DNA of 20,142 nucleotides from Candidatus Dormiibacterota bacterium (GCA_003170875.1 PMYJ01000040.1:1-20142), one strand, 5' to 3'. Shown: positions 13,748-20,142, counted from the first letter of the stretch. Program-made: numbers and translations. The notes: a model not told the origin generated them from the letters alone.

Positions 13748-14269
13748 ATGTCCATCCTCCACGTTGTCACCGTCGCCGAGGACAATCCCGTCCTCCGCCG
13801 AAAGGCGCCCAAGGTCGGCAAGGTCGACGATTCGATCCGCCGTCTGATGGACGACATGATGGAGACCATGGTCGCCGCTCCCGGAGTCGGGCTGGCGGCC
13901 CCCCAGGTCGACGTCTCGATCCGGGTCATCACCATCAAGGTCGACAACCAGCTCCTCCACCTCGCCAACCCCGAGATCATCAAGGCGGATGGGGAGCAGA
14001 TCGGCTACGAGGGCTGTCTCTCCATCCCCGGGATGGTGGGGGAGGTGGCGCGCGCCGACAAGGTGGTCTGCAAGGCGCTCAACCGCCACGGCAAGGCGGT
14101 CCGGATCAAGGGGAGCGGCCTGCTGGCCCGCGCCATCCAGCACGAGATCGACCACCTCGACGGCATCCTCTTCACCGACCGGCTCACCGACGCGAGCACG
14201 CTGCGCCGGGTCGACGAGATGGGCGACGAGGAGATCTCGATGGTGGAGGGGGAGGCCGTCACCGTCTGA
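13748..14269 (+). CDS. def: Peptide deformylase
   Basis: A 173-residue Fe/Zn metallohydrolase that removes the formyl group from the initiator methionine of new proteins. All three active-site motifs are present: GVGLAAPQ (46-53), EGCLS (88-92, with the metal-binding cysteine C90) and HEIDH (132-136, two metal histidines and the catalytic glutamate). The N-terminus ILHVVTVAEDNPVLRRKA is standard. The tail beyond residue 148 is acidic and could extend along the ribosome, but this is inference. GGAGAG lies 8 nt before the ATG. It works as a functional pair with Fmt, encoded 98 bp downstream. Confidence 0.97.
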   Translation: MSILHVVTVAEDNPVLRRKAPKVGKVDDSIRRLMDDMMETMVAAPGVGLAAPQVDVSIRVITIKVDNQLLHLANPEIIKADGEQIGYEGCLSIPGMVGEVARADKVVCKALNRHGKAVRIKGSGLLARAIQHEIDHLDGILFTDRLTDASTLRRVDEMGDEEISMVEGEAVTV

Positions 14270-14353
14270 CCTTCCGGCGAGGTCAGGATGGTGGGGCGCT
14301 CACCGGGTCGGCACGGCGTTGCTCGTCGCGCGGAAGCGGTGACCTCAACCGGC

Positions 14354-14359
14354 TAACCT
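14354..14359 (+). promoter_or_regulatory. -10 hexamer for fmt
   Basis: TAACCT ends 8 nt before the GTG start of fmt, at leaderless spacing. No ribosome site or good -35 is present in the 98-bp def-fmt interval, which otherwise shows nothing I can name. Confidence 0.4.
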
Positions 14360-14367
14360 CTCCTCCC

Positions 14368-15336
14368 GTGCGCATCGTCTTTGCCGGCACCGCCGATTTC
14401 GCCGTTCCGAGCCTGCGCGCCTGCAACGCGCGCCATCAAGTGCTGGCCGCGCTCACCCAGCCGGCACGCCCCGGGAGCCGGGGCCGCCCGGCGCCGCGAC
14501 CGGTGGCCGATACGGCGGCACAGCTCGGCATCCCTCTGCTGCAGCCGGAGCGCATCCGATCGGGGCCAGCGGTCGAGGAGCTCCTCGGACTGGGTGCCGA
14601 TGTCCTGGTGGTCGCCGCGTACGGCCAGATCCTGCCCCGCGCACTCCTCGACGGTCACCGCTTCGGCGGGGTCAACGTCCACGCCTCGCTGCTACCCCGC
14701 TGGCGCGGGGCGGCACCGATCGCCCGGGCGGTCCTGGCGGGTGATCCGTCCGCCGGCGTCTGCATCATGCGGATGGAGGCGGGGCTGGACACCGGCCCGG
14801 TGTACGCCACTCGGGAGGTCCCGATCGATGCCGAGGCGACGGCGGCCGGCCTGACCGAGACGCTCGCGATCGCCGGGGCCGAGGAGCTGGTGGCGGTGCT
14901 CGCCGCCCTGGAGCGAGGAACGGCCGTCGCGACGCCGCAGCCCGAGGACGGGGTGACCTACGCGGCGCGGCTCACCCGCGAGGACGGCCTCCTCGACTGG
15001 TCGGCACGCACCGCGGAGGAGGTGGACCGGATGGTCCGAGCCCTCACCCCCTGGCCCGGCGTCACCGCCGACCTGGCCGGCGTGGGGGTTCGCATCCTCG
15101 CCGGGCGGCCAGTCCCTGCGGTGGAGGTTGGCGTCACGCCCGGCGAGGGGGACACGGTTCCCGGGTCGGCTGGTGCGACCCCTGGCCTGGCGGGGGCGAT
15201 CCCTGGCTCAGTGATTCGCATCGAGGGCGAATCGGTCCTCGTCGCCACCGCCGCCGGCCTGTACCGTGTTGACACCCTCCAGCCCTCCGGCCGCCGCCCC
15301 ATGAGCGCCGCTGCCTTTCTCCGAGGCCGCAAGTGA
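14368..15336 (+). CDS. fmt: Methionyl-tRNA formyltransferase
   Basis: A 322-residue enzyme that formylates Met-tRNA(fMet) with 10-formyltetrahydrofolate. The N-terminal Rossmann domain begins at once (VRIVFAGTADFAVPSL). The basic loop near 31-40 reads QPARPGSRGR in place of the common PDRPAGRG form. AYGQILP precedes the active site N103-VH105, SLLPRWRGAAPI (107-118) and D141 in GLDTGPV. The linker RLTREDGLLDW leads to the C-terminal OB-type domain. That domain contains an unusual Gly/Pro/Ala-rich insert at about residues 256-281 (PGEGDTVPGSAGATPG). The GTG start is fixed by the family N-terminus, which starts within a few residues of the GTAxFA motif. The stop overlaps the GTG of a small downstream frame. 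Confidence 0.96.
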   Translation: MRIVFAGTADFAVPSLRACNARHQVLAALTQPARPGSRGRPAPRPVADTAAQLGIPLLQPERIRSGPAVEELLGLGADVLVVAAYGQILPRALLDGHRFGGVNVHASLLPRWRGAAPIARAVLAGDPSAGVCIMRMEAGLDTGPVYATREVPIDAEATAAGLTETLAIAGAEELVAVLAALERGTAVATPQPEDGVTYAARLTREDGLLDWSARTAEEVDRMVRALTPWPGVTADLAGVGVRILAGRPVPAVEVGVTPGEGDTVPGSAGATPGLAGAIPGSVIRIEGESVLVATAAGLYRVDTLQPSGRRPMSAAAFLRGRK

Positions 15337-15530
15337 GAGAGAAACACTCGATCGCAGAACTCGAGGCCGACTACGAGGTCGCCTGGCGGGAGTGCGAGGC
15401 ATCCGAGGACGCGGACCTCAGGACCGTGACCACAGGCGACGGGCTCATCCGGTCGACCCGCTCGGCCGCTCTCCTCAGCCGGCCTGCCCGGTCGGGGGGA
15501 GCTGGTACTCGAGGCGCGACCACGGGTTGA
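15333..15530 (+). CDS. Small hypothetical protein coupled to fmt
   Basis: A 65-residue frame whose GTG overlaps the fmt stop as GTGA, as expected for translational coupling. The first 40 or so residues (VREKHSIAELEADYEVAWRE, then an acidic segment to TVTTGDGLIR) look protein-like: an acidic helix with G/C-rich third codon positions. The last 20 residues are Ser/Arg/Gly-rich and overlap the 3' end of the minus-strand SseB-like gene, so the real protein may be unusually terminated or the frame may be fortuitous. No family recognised. Homologues conserved up to the same stop would decide it. Confidence 0.35.
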   Translation: MREKHSIAELEADYEVAWRECEASEDADLRTVTTGDGLIRSTRSAALLSRPARSGGAGTRGATTG

Positions 15531-15861
15531 TGACGATGAGCACGTCCGGGTGGACGTGGTCCAGGAGGGCCTGGCCATGCACCTGGAGCACCGAGAGCGT
15601 CTGCCAATCGGGATTGCGCGTCAGCGCCGCCCGCATGATCTCCGGCTGGGTGAAGACAGGGAGCATCACCCGCTCGTTGCCCTGAGCGTCGTGGATGGTG
15701 AAGTGGAGCAGGTCCGACTCGCTGCCCTGCTGGGCCGTCGCCATATGCCCGGCCGGCTGGCCGAGGCAGTAAACGTCCGCCCGGCTCAGCTCGCCGCGGA
15801 TGGTTTCGAAGGCGTCGGGGCTATCGCCCTTGAGGGCGATGGCGACTTCCAGCGGCTCCAT
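15475..15861 (-). CDS. SseB-like domain protein
   Basis: A 128-residue protein resembling the SseB N-terminal domain family. It has the pattern MLPVFTQPEIMRAALTRNPD near residues 66-85, then a short segment ending in IVINPWSRLEYQLPP. In this family a strand with 'vFtsp' and a later 'lvlNP' are the recurring features. The family's biochemical role is unclear; E. coli SseB has been associated with enhanced serine sensitivity. The start is ATG 15861 because AGGAGG lies 5 nt upstream, an excellent ribosome site; an ATG at 15924 would run through the promoter region. It is transcribed away from smpB. Its 3' end overlaps the small fmt-coupled frame by 56 bp in antisense. Confidence 0.7.
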   Translation of the reverse strand: MEPLEVAIALKGDSPDAFETIRGELSRADVYCLGQPAGHMATAQQGSESDLLHFTIHDAQGNERVMLPVFTQPEIMRAALTRNPDWQTLSVLQVHGQALLDHVHPDVLIVINPWSRLEYQLPPTGQAG

Positions 15862-15872
15862 GCATGCCTCCT

Positions 15873-15921
15873 GGGTCCCCGTTCGGGATCGGGACCCGGT
15901 CGACGCGTCAGCATATAGCCT
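15873..15921. promoter_or_regulatory. Divergent promoter region, SseB-like gene / smpB
   Basis: The A/T-rich core CATATAGCCT (15912-15921) gives -10-like TATAGC or TAGCCT on the plus strand, 5-7 nt before the smpB ATG at 15927. On the minus strand it reads TATATG, about 50 nt before the SseB-like start. Between the core and that start lies an inverted repeat, GGGTCCC (15873-15879) and GGGACCC (15891-15897), separated by 11 nt, a possible operator. Confidence 0.4.
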
Positions 15922-15926
15922 CAACC

Positions 15927-16403
15927 ATGTCCCCGAACCCTCGACCGGGAGATCCGGTCCTCGCCCGTAACCGCAAGGCCAGCCACGAGTACCAACTCCT
16001 GGAGTTCCTCGAGGCCGGCATCCAGCTGACCGGGACGGAGGTCAAGGCGCTCCGCGCCGGTCTCGCCCATCTCCGTGAGGGCTACGTCCGGGTCGAGAAC
16101 GGAGAGGCCTGGCTGATCCAGGTCCACATCGGCCAGTACGAGATGGGCAATCGGCAGAACCACGAGCCGGAGCGGCGCCGCCGCCTCCTCCTGCATCGCC
16201 GGGAGATCGAGTACCTGGACGGCCGGGTCCGGTTGGGCGGGCTGACGCTGATCCCCTTGCGCCTCTACCTGAAGAACAACCGGATCAAGGTCGAGATCGC
16301 CATCGCCCGGGGGAAGAAGCTCTGGGACAAGCGCCAAGCGATCGCCGAGCGCGACGCCCGTCGCGATGTCGAGCGGGCCACCGCTCACGCGCTCAGGGGC
16401 TGA
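15927..16403 (+). CDS. smpB: SsrA-binding protein SmpB
   Basis: SmpB binds tmRNA and delivers it to ribosomes stalled without a stop codon (trans-translation). The 158-residue product has the full OB-fold core: LARNRKASHEYQLLEFLEAG, GTEVKALRAG, REGYVRVENGEAWL, the NHEPERRRRLLLHRREI segment, then LIPLRLYLKNNRIKVEIAIARGKK. It ends in the basic tail KLWDKRQAIAERDARRD that inserts into the mRNA channel. The ATG at 15927 follows a -10-like core at leaderless spacing. An upstream in-frame ATG at 15864 would include the promoter. No ssrA gene was seen in the window. It converges with hflX; the stops are 9 bp apart. Confidence 0.97.
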   Translation: MSPNPRPGDPVLARNRKASHEYQLLEFLEAGIQLTGTEVKALRAGLAHLREGYVRVENGEAWLIQVHIGQYEMGNRQNHEPERRRRLLLHRREIEYLDGRVRLGGLTLIPLRLYLKNNRIKVEIAIARGKKLWDKRQAIAERDARRDVERATAHALRG

Positions 16404-16412
16404 TCCCCGGCC

Positions 16413-17705
16413 TCAGACGGCGGCCCAGCCCTCTTCGTCGTCGCCGGGGTTGCCGGCCGGGGCCGGCGCCGGCACGTTGGTCCGGGTCTCCCGGACGGCG
16501 CGGCCGGCGAGGGCGTCCAGGGCGGTGCGGAGATCGCGCAGGCCGGCCCCCGTCTTGGCCGAGACCCGGAGCGCCCGGCACTTGGCGGTCGCCTCCAGGC
16601 GGCCGACGGCCTCCTCCAGCGCCTCCGGCTGCAGGTGGTCGATCTTGTTGGCGACCAGCAGGGAGGGCTGGTCGCACCCCATCTCCGCGAGGGTGTCGAG
16701 CACCGTCTGGAGCTGGGCGTCGCATTCAGGGTGGCAGACGTCGACCACCAGGACGAGCAGGTGGGCTTGGCGCACCTCTTCCAGGGTGGCGGCGAAGGCC
16801 TCGACCAGCTCGGTGGGCAGCGCCTGGATGAATCCGACCGTGTCGGTGAGGATCACCCGCCGCCCGGAGGCGAGGTTGAGCAGGCGCGAGGTCGGGTCCA
16901 GGGTGGCGAAGAGGAGGTTGTCGGCGAGCACCTCGGAGTTGGTCAGGCGGTTGAGGAGCGTCGACTTGCCGGCGTTGGTGTAGCCGACCAGGGCGCAGGC
17001 GGCGAGTGGCACATCGCTGCGCGCCTGCCGGCGGGTGCGCCGCTGGCGCTCCAGCAGCTCGAGGCGGCGCCGCAGCTTGGAGATCCGCTGCCGGATCAGG
17101 CGGCGGTCCACCTCGATCTGGGTCTCACCGGGCCCGCCCCTCAGCCCCACGCCGCCGCGCTGCCGTTCCAGGTGGGTCCAGCCGCCGGCGAGACGGGGGA
17201 GGAGATGCTCCAATTGAGCCATCTCGACCTGAATCTTCCCCTCCGCGGTGACCGCCCGCCGAGCGAAGATGGCCAGGATCACCTCGGTCCGGTCCATCAC
17301 CGGGACCTCCCACGCCTCCTGGAGGTTCCGCTGCTGCCGCGGGCTCAGCCGGTCGTTGACCAGGACCGCCGGACTGTCCAGCTCTGCCAGGCGAGCCGTG
17401 AGGGCCTCGACGGCCCCGCTGCGGAAGAAGGTCGCCGGGTGGGGTTCGCGCACCGGGATCGAGCTGCGCTCCACCACCCGGGTGCCCAGGGTGCGCGCCA
17501 GCTCCTCCAGCTCGTCGAGCTGGACCTCGGCACGCTCCCGGCCGCTGTGCCCGGCGAAGGAGCCGACGACGACCACGTCGTGCAGCTTCTGACCGATGCC
17601 CGGGTCGGCGCCGGATCCGAGCGTCGTGCGGCCGGTCACGGGGCGTGGAGGGGCCTCGGAGCCGGTGTGGCGGCTCCCCTTTCGCCGTCCATCCAGGGTT
17701 GGCAT
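16413..17705 (-). CDS. hflX: GTPase HflX
   Basis: HflX is a ribosome-associated GTPase that can split stalled 70S ribosomes, notably under heat stress. The 430-residue product has the N-terminal nucleotide-binding-like domain (about 40-150: LDELEELARTLGTRVVERSS, VLVNDRLSPRQQRNL). The linker signature GGVGLRGGPGETQIEVDRR begins near 184. A coiled-coil of Arg/Leu-rich helices follows, then the G domain: P-loop GYTNAGKS at 241-248, DTVGF at 288-292 and NKID at 353-356. The ATG at 17705 is preferred because TAGGCT lies 7 nt upstream; an in-frame ATG at 17741 would place that promoter inside the gene. It is encoded tail to tail with smpB, another ribosome-rescue factor. Confidence 0.95.
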   Translation of the reverse strand: MPTLDGRRKGSRHTGSEAPPRPVTGRTTLGSGADPGIGQKLHDVVVVGSFAGHSGRERAEVQLDELEELARTLGTRVVERSSIPVREPHPATFFRSGAVEALTARLAELDSPAVLVNDRLSPRQQRNLQEAWEVPVMDRTEVILAIFARRAVTAEGKIQVEMAQLEHLLPRLAGGWTHLERQRGGVGLRGGPGETQIEVDRRLIRQRISKLRRRLELLERQRRTRRQARSDVPLAACALVGYTNAGKSTLLNRLTNSEVLADNLLFATLDPTSRLLNLASGRRVILTDTVGFIQALPTELVEAFAATLEEVRQAHLLVLVVDVCHPECDAQLQTVLDTLAEMGCDQPSLLVANKIDHLQPEALEEAVGRLEATAKCRALRVSAKTGAGLRDLRTALDALAGRAVRETRTNVPAPAPAGNPGDDEEGWAAV

Positions 17706-17712
17706 TCGCTCC

Positions 17713-17718
17713 AGCCTA
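17713..17718 (-). promoter_or_regulatory. -10 hexamer for hflX
   Basis: On the minus strand TAGGCT ends 7 nt before the ATG at 17705, at leaderless spacing. GGAG also lies between them, only 3 nt from the ATG, too close for a normal ribosome site. Confidence 0.4.
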
Positions 17719-17771
17719 CCCCAGAACCGGGGGCGGGCCACGGGGAGGCCCCGACGCGGGGCGAGGGGTCA

Positions 17772-18338
17772 ATGCCGGATAGTGGCCGCGGCAGGCGGCG
17801 GAATCACGAGAAGGCGGTGGAGACGGTGGCAGGTGAGGCGAAGACCAGTGGCACCAAGGCGGAGACCAGTGACACCAAGGCGGAGACCAGTGCCGCCAAG
17901 GCGGCGGAGCGGGAGCCGAAACGCAAGCCTCGGCTCGCACTGATCGCGCATGACGGCAAGAAGGCGGACATGATCGCCTTCGCGACCTTCAACCGGGGCA
18001 CTCTCCAGCGCTGCCGGCTGGTCGCCACCGCCACCACCGGACGGTTGCTTCGGGAGAAGGTGGGGCTCAACGTCGAGGTCCTGCAGTCGGGCCCGGTCGG
18101 CGGTGACGTCCAGATCGCCAACCGGGTGGTCGAGGGCAAGATCGACGCCGTCCTGTTCATTGTCGACCCCCTCGACAAGCACCCCCACGACCCCGACATC
18201 CAGACCCTGCTGCGGATCTGCAACGTCCACGATGTGCCCCTCGCGACCAACGTCTCGACCGCCGACATGGTGATCAGCTCGAAGCTGCTCTGGGTGTCTC
18301 CCGAGATCACGGTCGGGGTCGAGGTCCATCCCAGCTGA
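17772..18338 (+). CDS. mgsA: Methylglyoxal synthase with repeat-bearing N-terminal extension
   Basis: MgsA converts dihydroxyacetone phosphate to methylglyoxal and phosphate, a bypass of lower glycolysis. The 188-residue product has the whole catalytic core: H60-D61 in ALIAHDGKKAD, TATTGRLL, SGPVGGD (D112), DPLDKHPHDPD (D132, H139, D142) and VPLATNVSTAD. These match E. coli H19, D20, D71, D91, H98 and D101 with a constant offset of 41, so the core has no insertion up to there. The first 50 or so residues are a charged, low-complexity extension with three 7-residue repeats. AGGGG lies just before the ATG. A GTG at 17827 is the only near alternative and would still include the repeats. It is divergent from hflX. 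Confidence 0.95.
   Translation: MPDSGRGRRRNHEKAVETVAGEAKTSGTKAETSDTKAETSAAKAAEREPKRKPRLALIAHDGKKADMIAFATFNRGTLQRCRLVATATTGRLLREKVGLNVEVLQSGPVGGDVQIANRVVEGKIDAVLFIVDPLDKHPHDPDIQTLLRICNVHDVPLATNVSTADMVISSKLLWVSPEITVGVEVHPS
17844..17906 (+). repeat. Three tandem 21-bp repeats in the mgsA 5' end
   Basis: The units begin at 17844, 17865 and 17886 with the pattern ACCAGTGNCACCAAGGCGGAG; unit three differs at a few bases. They encode TSGTKAE, TSDTKAE and TSAAKAA. Near identity at the DNA level implies recent slippage duplication. Confidence 0.9.
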
Positions 18339-18340
18339 GC

Positions 18341-18365
18341 TCTCCGGCCGGGACCGTCCCGGAGA
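18341..18365. terminator. GC-rich hairpin between convergent mgsA and arsR-type genes
   Basis: TCTCCGG (18341-18347) pairs exactly with CCGGAGA (18359-18365) over an 11-nt loop; a nested alternative CCGGGAC/GTCCCGG also exists. It lies 3 nt past the mgsA stop in the 75-bp gap between convergent genes. No T tract. Confidence 0.45.
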
Positions 18366-18413
18366 CGGCTGATCCCGACAGTCGGGGCGCTCGAGCCGAG
18401 GCCGTGCGGTGAC

Positions 18414-18800
18414 TCAGAGGGGGGCGGTCGGCTCCGGCTCGGGCGCGGCGAGAACCGCGTCCAGCAACCCCGGGTAGCGGCGCTCCATCCCCTCCCGGTC
18501 CAGGCTGATCATCCGTCGCGTCCCCTCCTCCCGCTTGATCACGATCCCGGCGGCGTGGAGGACGTGGAGGTGGTGGGTCAGCGTCGACTTGCTGATGGGC
18601 AGGCCGAGCAACCCGCAGGGGCACTCGATGCCCGAGGCGAGGCGCCGGATGATGGCCATCCGCATCGGGTCGGCGAGGGCCTCGAGGACCCCGACCACGC
18701 CCGGATGGAGGTGCTGGCGGAATTGCGCCTCCGCGTCGGGAGGGGCGTACGGGTTCTCGGCGGCCGCGGCGATCTCGGGGGCCGTTAGTTTGACAGTCAT
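18414..18800 (-). CDS. ArsR-family winged-helix repressor
   Basis: A 128-residue helix-turn-helix regulator. After a 30-residue variable N-terminus comes ALADPMRMAIIRRLASG, the family's first helices, then CPCGLLGLPISKSTLTHHLHVL (about residues 60-81), whose recognition helix is KSTLTHHLHVL, then the wing HAAGIVIKREEGTRRMISL. The tail ERRYPGLLDAVLA resembles a regulator subgroup often found beside MFS exporters. A CPC motif sits where arsenic-sensing members have CVC, so a metal or thiol ligand is possible but unproven. GGAG lies 5 nt before the ATG. It is divergent from the exporter gene, and an inverted repeat in the shared control region is a likely binding site. Confidence 0.88.
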   Translation of the reverse strand: MTVKLTAPEIAAAAENPYAPPDAEAQFRQHLHPGVVGVLEALADPMRMAIIRRLASGIECPCGLLGLPISKSTLTHHLHVLHAAGIVIKREEGTRRMISLDREGMERRYPGLLDAVLAAPEPEPTAPL

Positions 18801-18830
18801 CGAATCTCCATGGTACGATCCGCATCGAAC
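18790..18830 (+). promoter_or_regulatory. Exporter promoter with overlapping operator
   Basis: TTGACA (18790-18795), 18 nt, then TACGAT (18814-18819) is the best -35/-10 pair in the window and reads toward the exporter gene. The -35 lies inside the first codons of the divergent regulator. The inverted repeat GTACGAT-CCGC-ATCGAAC (18813-18830, 6 of 7 pairs matching) covers the -10. A repressor bound there would block the exporter and probably its own gene. Confidence 0.65.
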
Positions 18831-18858
18831 TTTAGCACCAACCAGGGGCGGAGAGCGA

Positions 18859-20142
18859 ATGAGCGGGCAGGTGGCGGGGGGAAAGGCGACGACTGAACTT
18901 CGGCGTGTGGGAGCACGGTTCCCCGCGGCACCTGGATTGGTGCTGCTTCTCGTCTGCCTCGGCCAGTTCATGGTCGTGCTCGACGTCTCGGTGGTCAACG
19001 TCGCCCTGCCGTCCATCCGCCACGATCTCGGCTTCTCGGCGAGCGGGCTGCAGTGGGTGGTCAACGCCTACGCGCTCTCCTTCGCCGGATTCCTCCTCCT
19101 GGCGGGACGGGCCGCCGACCTCTTCGGCCGCCGGCGGCTGCTGCTCGGCGGCCTCGCCCTCTTCTGCTTCGCCAGCCTTCTCGACGGGCTGGCCACCTCC
19201 CAGGGGGAGCTGGTCGCCGCCCGTGCCCTCCAAGGGCTCGGTGGCGCGGTCCTCACCCCGGCGACGCTCACGATCCTCATCGCGACCTACTCCGAGGGGC
19301 GGGCACGGGCCCGAGCACTCGGTGTGTGGAGCGCCGTGGCCGCGGCGGGGGGCGCCTCCGGGGCGCTGCTCGGCGGGGTCATCACCCAGTTCCTGACCTG
19401 GCGCTGGATCTTCTTCATCAACCTGCCGATCGGGATCGCCGTCCTGATCGCCTCCAGCCTCTTCGTGGCCGAGGGCGCGGGCGACCGCGCGGGACGCCGC
19501 CACCTGGACCTGGCCGGCGCCTTCACCGTCACCGGCGGTCTGGTGGCCGTGACCTGGGGCATCGTTCGCAGCCAGGCTGCGGGGTGGGGTTCGCCCGAGG
19601 TGCTCGCGGCATTCGCCGCCGGGATCGGCCTGCTCATCGCCTTCGCGATCATCGAGGGCCGTTGGGCACGGGCTCCCCTGGTGCCGCTGCGGATCTTCGC
19701 CTCGCGCTCGATAACGGGTTCGAACCTGGTCGCCTTCGGGGTGGGCGCGGCCCTCTTCTCGGTTTGGTACTTCCAGTCGCTGTACCTCCAGGGGGTGCGC
19801 GGGATGACCCCGCTCGCCGCCGGCCTCACCTTCCTTCCCCAGACCCTCGCCATCGTGGTGGGGGCGCAGATCAGCTCCCGGCTCATGCCGCGGTTCGGGG
19901 CGCGACCCTTCCTGGTCGGCGGTCCGGTGCTGATCTCGCTCGGCTTGCTCTGGATGGCCCAGATCTCGGTGGAGCCTGCCATCTGGTCGTCGGTGCTCCT
20001 CCCCGGAGCCCTTGTCACCCTCGGAGCCGGGCTGGCGTGTCCCGCCATCACCGTGGCGGCGACGGCGGGGGTGGCACGATCCGAGTCGGGGCTAGCCAGC
20101 GGCGTGGTCAACACCAGCCGCCAGGTGGGAGGCTCGCTGGGC
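18859..20142 (+). CDS. MFS exporter, DHA2 (EmrB/QacA-type) family, 3' truncated by window
   Basis: The visible 428 residues belong to a 14-helix-type drug:proton antiporter of the major facilitator superfamily. After a short cytoplasmic N-terminus, helix 1 carries LGQFMVVLDVSVVNVALPSI, the DHA2 motif D1 with its membrane aspartate. Motif A follows as GRAADLFGRRRLL, motif B as ARALQGLGGAVLTPATL, and the antiporter motif C region as AAAGGASGALLGGVITQFLTWRWIFFINLPIG. Later parts include the central helices and SGVVNTSRQVGGSLG at the window end, where the frame is still open. GGAG lies 5 nt before the ATG. The adjacent ArsR-type repressor suggests induction by a toxic compound; the substrate cannot be predicted. 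Confidence 0.94.
   Translation, partial: MSGQVAGGKATTELRRVGARFPAAPGLVLLLVCLGQFMVVLDVSVVNVALPSIRHDLGFSASGLQWVVNAYALSFAGFLLLAGRAADLFGRRRLLLGGLALFCFASLLDGLATSQGELVAARALQGLGGAVLTPATLTILIATYSEGRARARALGVWSAVAAAGGASGALLGGVITQFLTWRWIFFINLPIGIAVLIASSLFVAEGAGDRAGRRHLDLAGAFTVTGGLVAVTWGIVRSQAAGWGSPEVLAAFAAGIGLLIAFAIIEGRWARAPLVPLRIFASRSITGSNLVAFGVGAALFSVWYFQSLYLQGVRGMTPLAAGLTFLPQTLAIVVGAQISSRLMPRFGARPFLVGGPVLISLGLLWMAQISVEPAIWSSVLLPGALVTLGAGLACPAITVAATAGVARSESGLASGVVNTSRQVGGSLG

Noticed and set aside
17706..17741. The earlier hflX start at 17741
   Set aside because: It would put the TAGGCT promoter element inside the coding region and add a non-family basic segment; 17705 is better supported.
20098..20142. 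A broken exporter gene
   Set aside because: The frame is open to the last base; the truncation is only the window edge.
1..20142. CRISPR array, tRNA, rRNA, insertion sequence or prophage
   Set aside because: No regularly spaced repeats, cloverleaf-like genes, transposase or integrase motifs, or phage structural genes were seen on either strand.

Overview
This is a gene-dense, high-GC bacterial chromosome segment made mostly of housekeeping genes, with a few accessory insertions. The layout suggests a Terrabacteria-type, Gram-positive-like lineage. A distal division-cluster block (ftsZ, nrdR, yggS, ileS, lspA, rluD-like) runs directly into a gmk–coaC–coaB–priA–def–fmt block. Very high GC at third codon positions, a type-2 IleRS and many apparently leaderless starts would fit Dormibacterota or Chloroflexota. 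That placement is an inference, not something the sequence proves.

Layout. 1-513: 3' part of ftsZ. 575-1105: nrdR, perhaps preceded by a 12-codon leader ORF. 1156-1602: a pyridoxamine-oxidase-like flavoprotein gene ending in a large stem-loop. 1670-2354: a Phd/VapC-type toxin-antitoxin pair with an operator-like inverted repeat over the antitoxin start. 2444-3184: yggS. 3204-6128: ileS. 6140-8207: lspA, an RluA/RluD-type pseudouridine synthase and gmk, tightly packed. 8222-9580: coaC and coaB as separate genes in the same reading frame, divided by one TAG. 9722-10609 and 11602-10616 (minus): a convergent membrane pair (SHOCT/RDD protein and DUF4349-like lipoprotein) sharing a perfect 12-bp stem over both stop codons. 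11708-15336: priA, def and fmt, followed by a small coupled ORF. 15861-15475 (minus): an SseB-like gene, divergent from smpB (15927-16403). 17705-16413 (minus): hflX. 17772-18338: mgsA with an unusual N-terminal extension. 18800-18414 (minus) and 18859 to the window end: an ArsR-family regulator divergent from a DHA2-type MFS exporter, the latter cut by the window edge.

Functional logic. The core covers division (FtsZ), control of nucleotide reduction (NrdR), PLP homeostasis (YggS), translation and protein maturation (IleS, Def, Fmt, SmpB, HflX, RluD-like), lipoprotein processing (LspA), GMP kinase, coenzyme A synthesis and replication restart (PriA). Accessory items are the toxin-antitoxin pair, the RDD/DUF4349 pair, methylglyoxal synthase and the repressor/exporter pair. 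No RNA gene, insertion sequence, prophage gene or CRISPR array was seen. No gap between genes exceeds about 145 bases.

I did not find a convincing wholly new system. The most notable points are a swapped GXHH signature motif in IleRS (linked in the literature to very high mupirocin tolerance), repeated -10-like hexamers 5-9 nt before start codons (leaderless transcripts), and a CoaBC split by one in-frame TAG with two altered decarboxylase residues.
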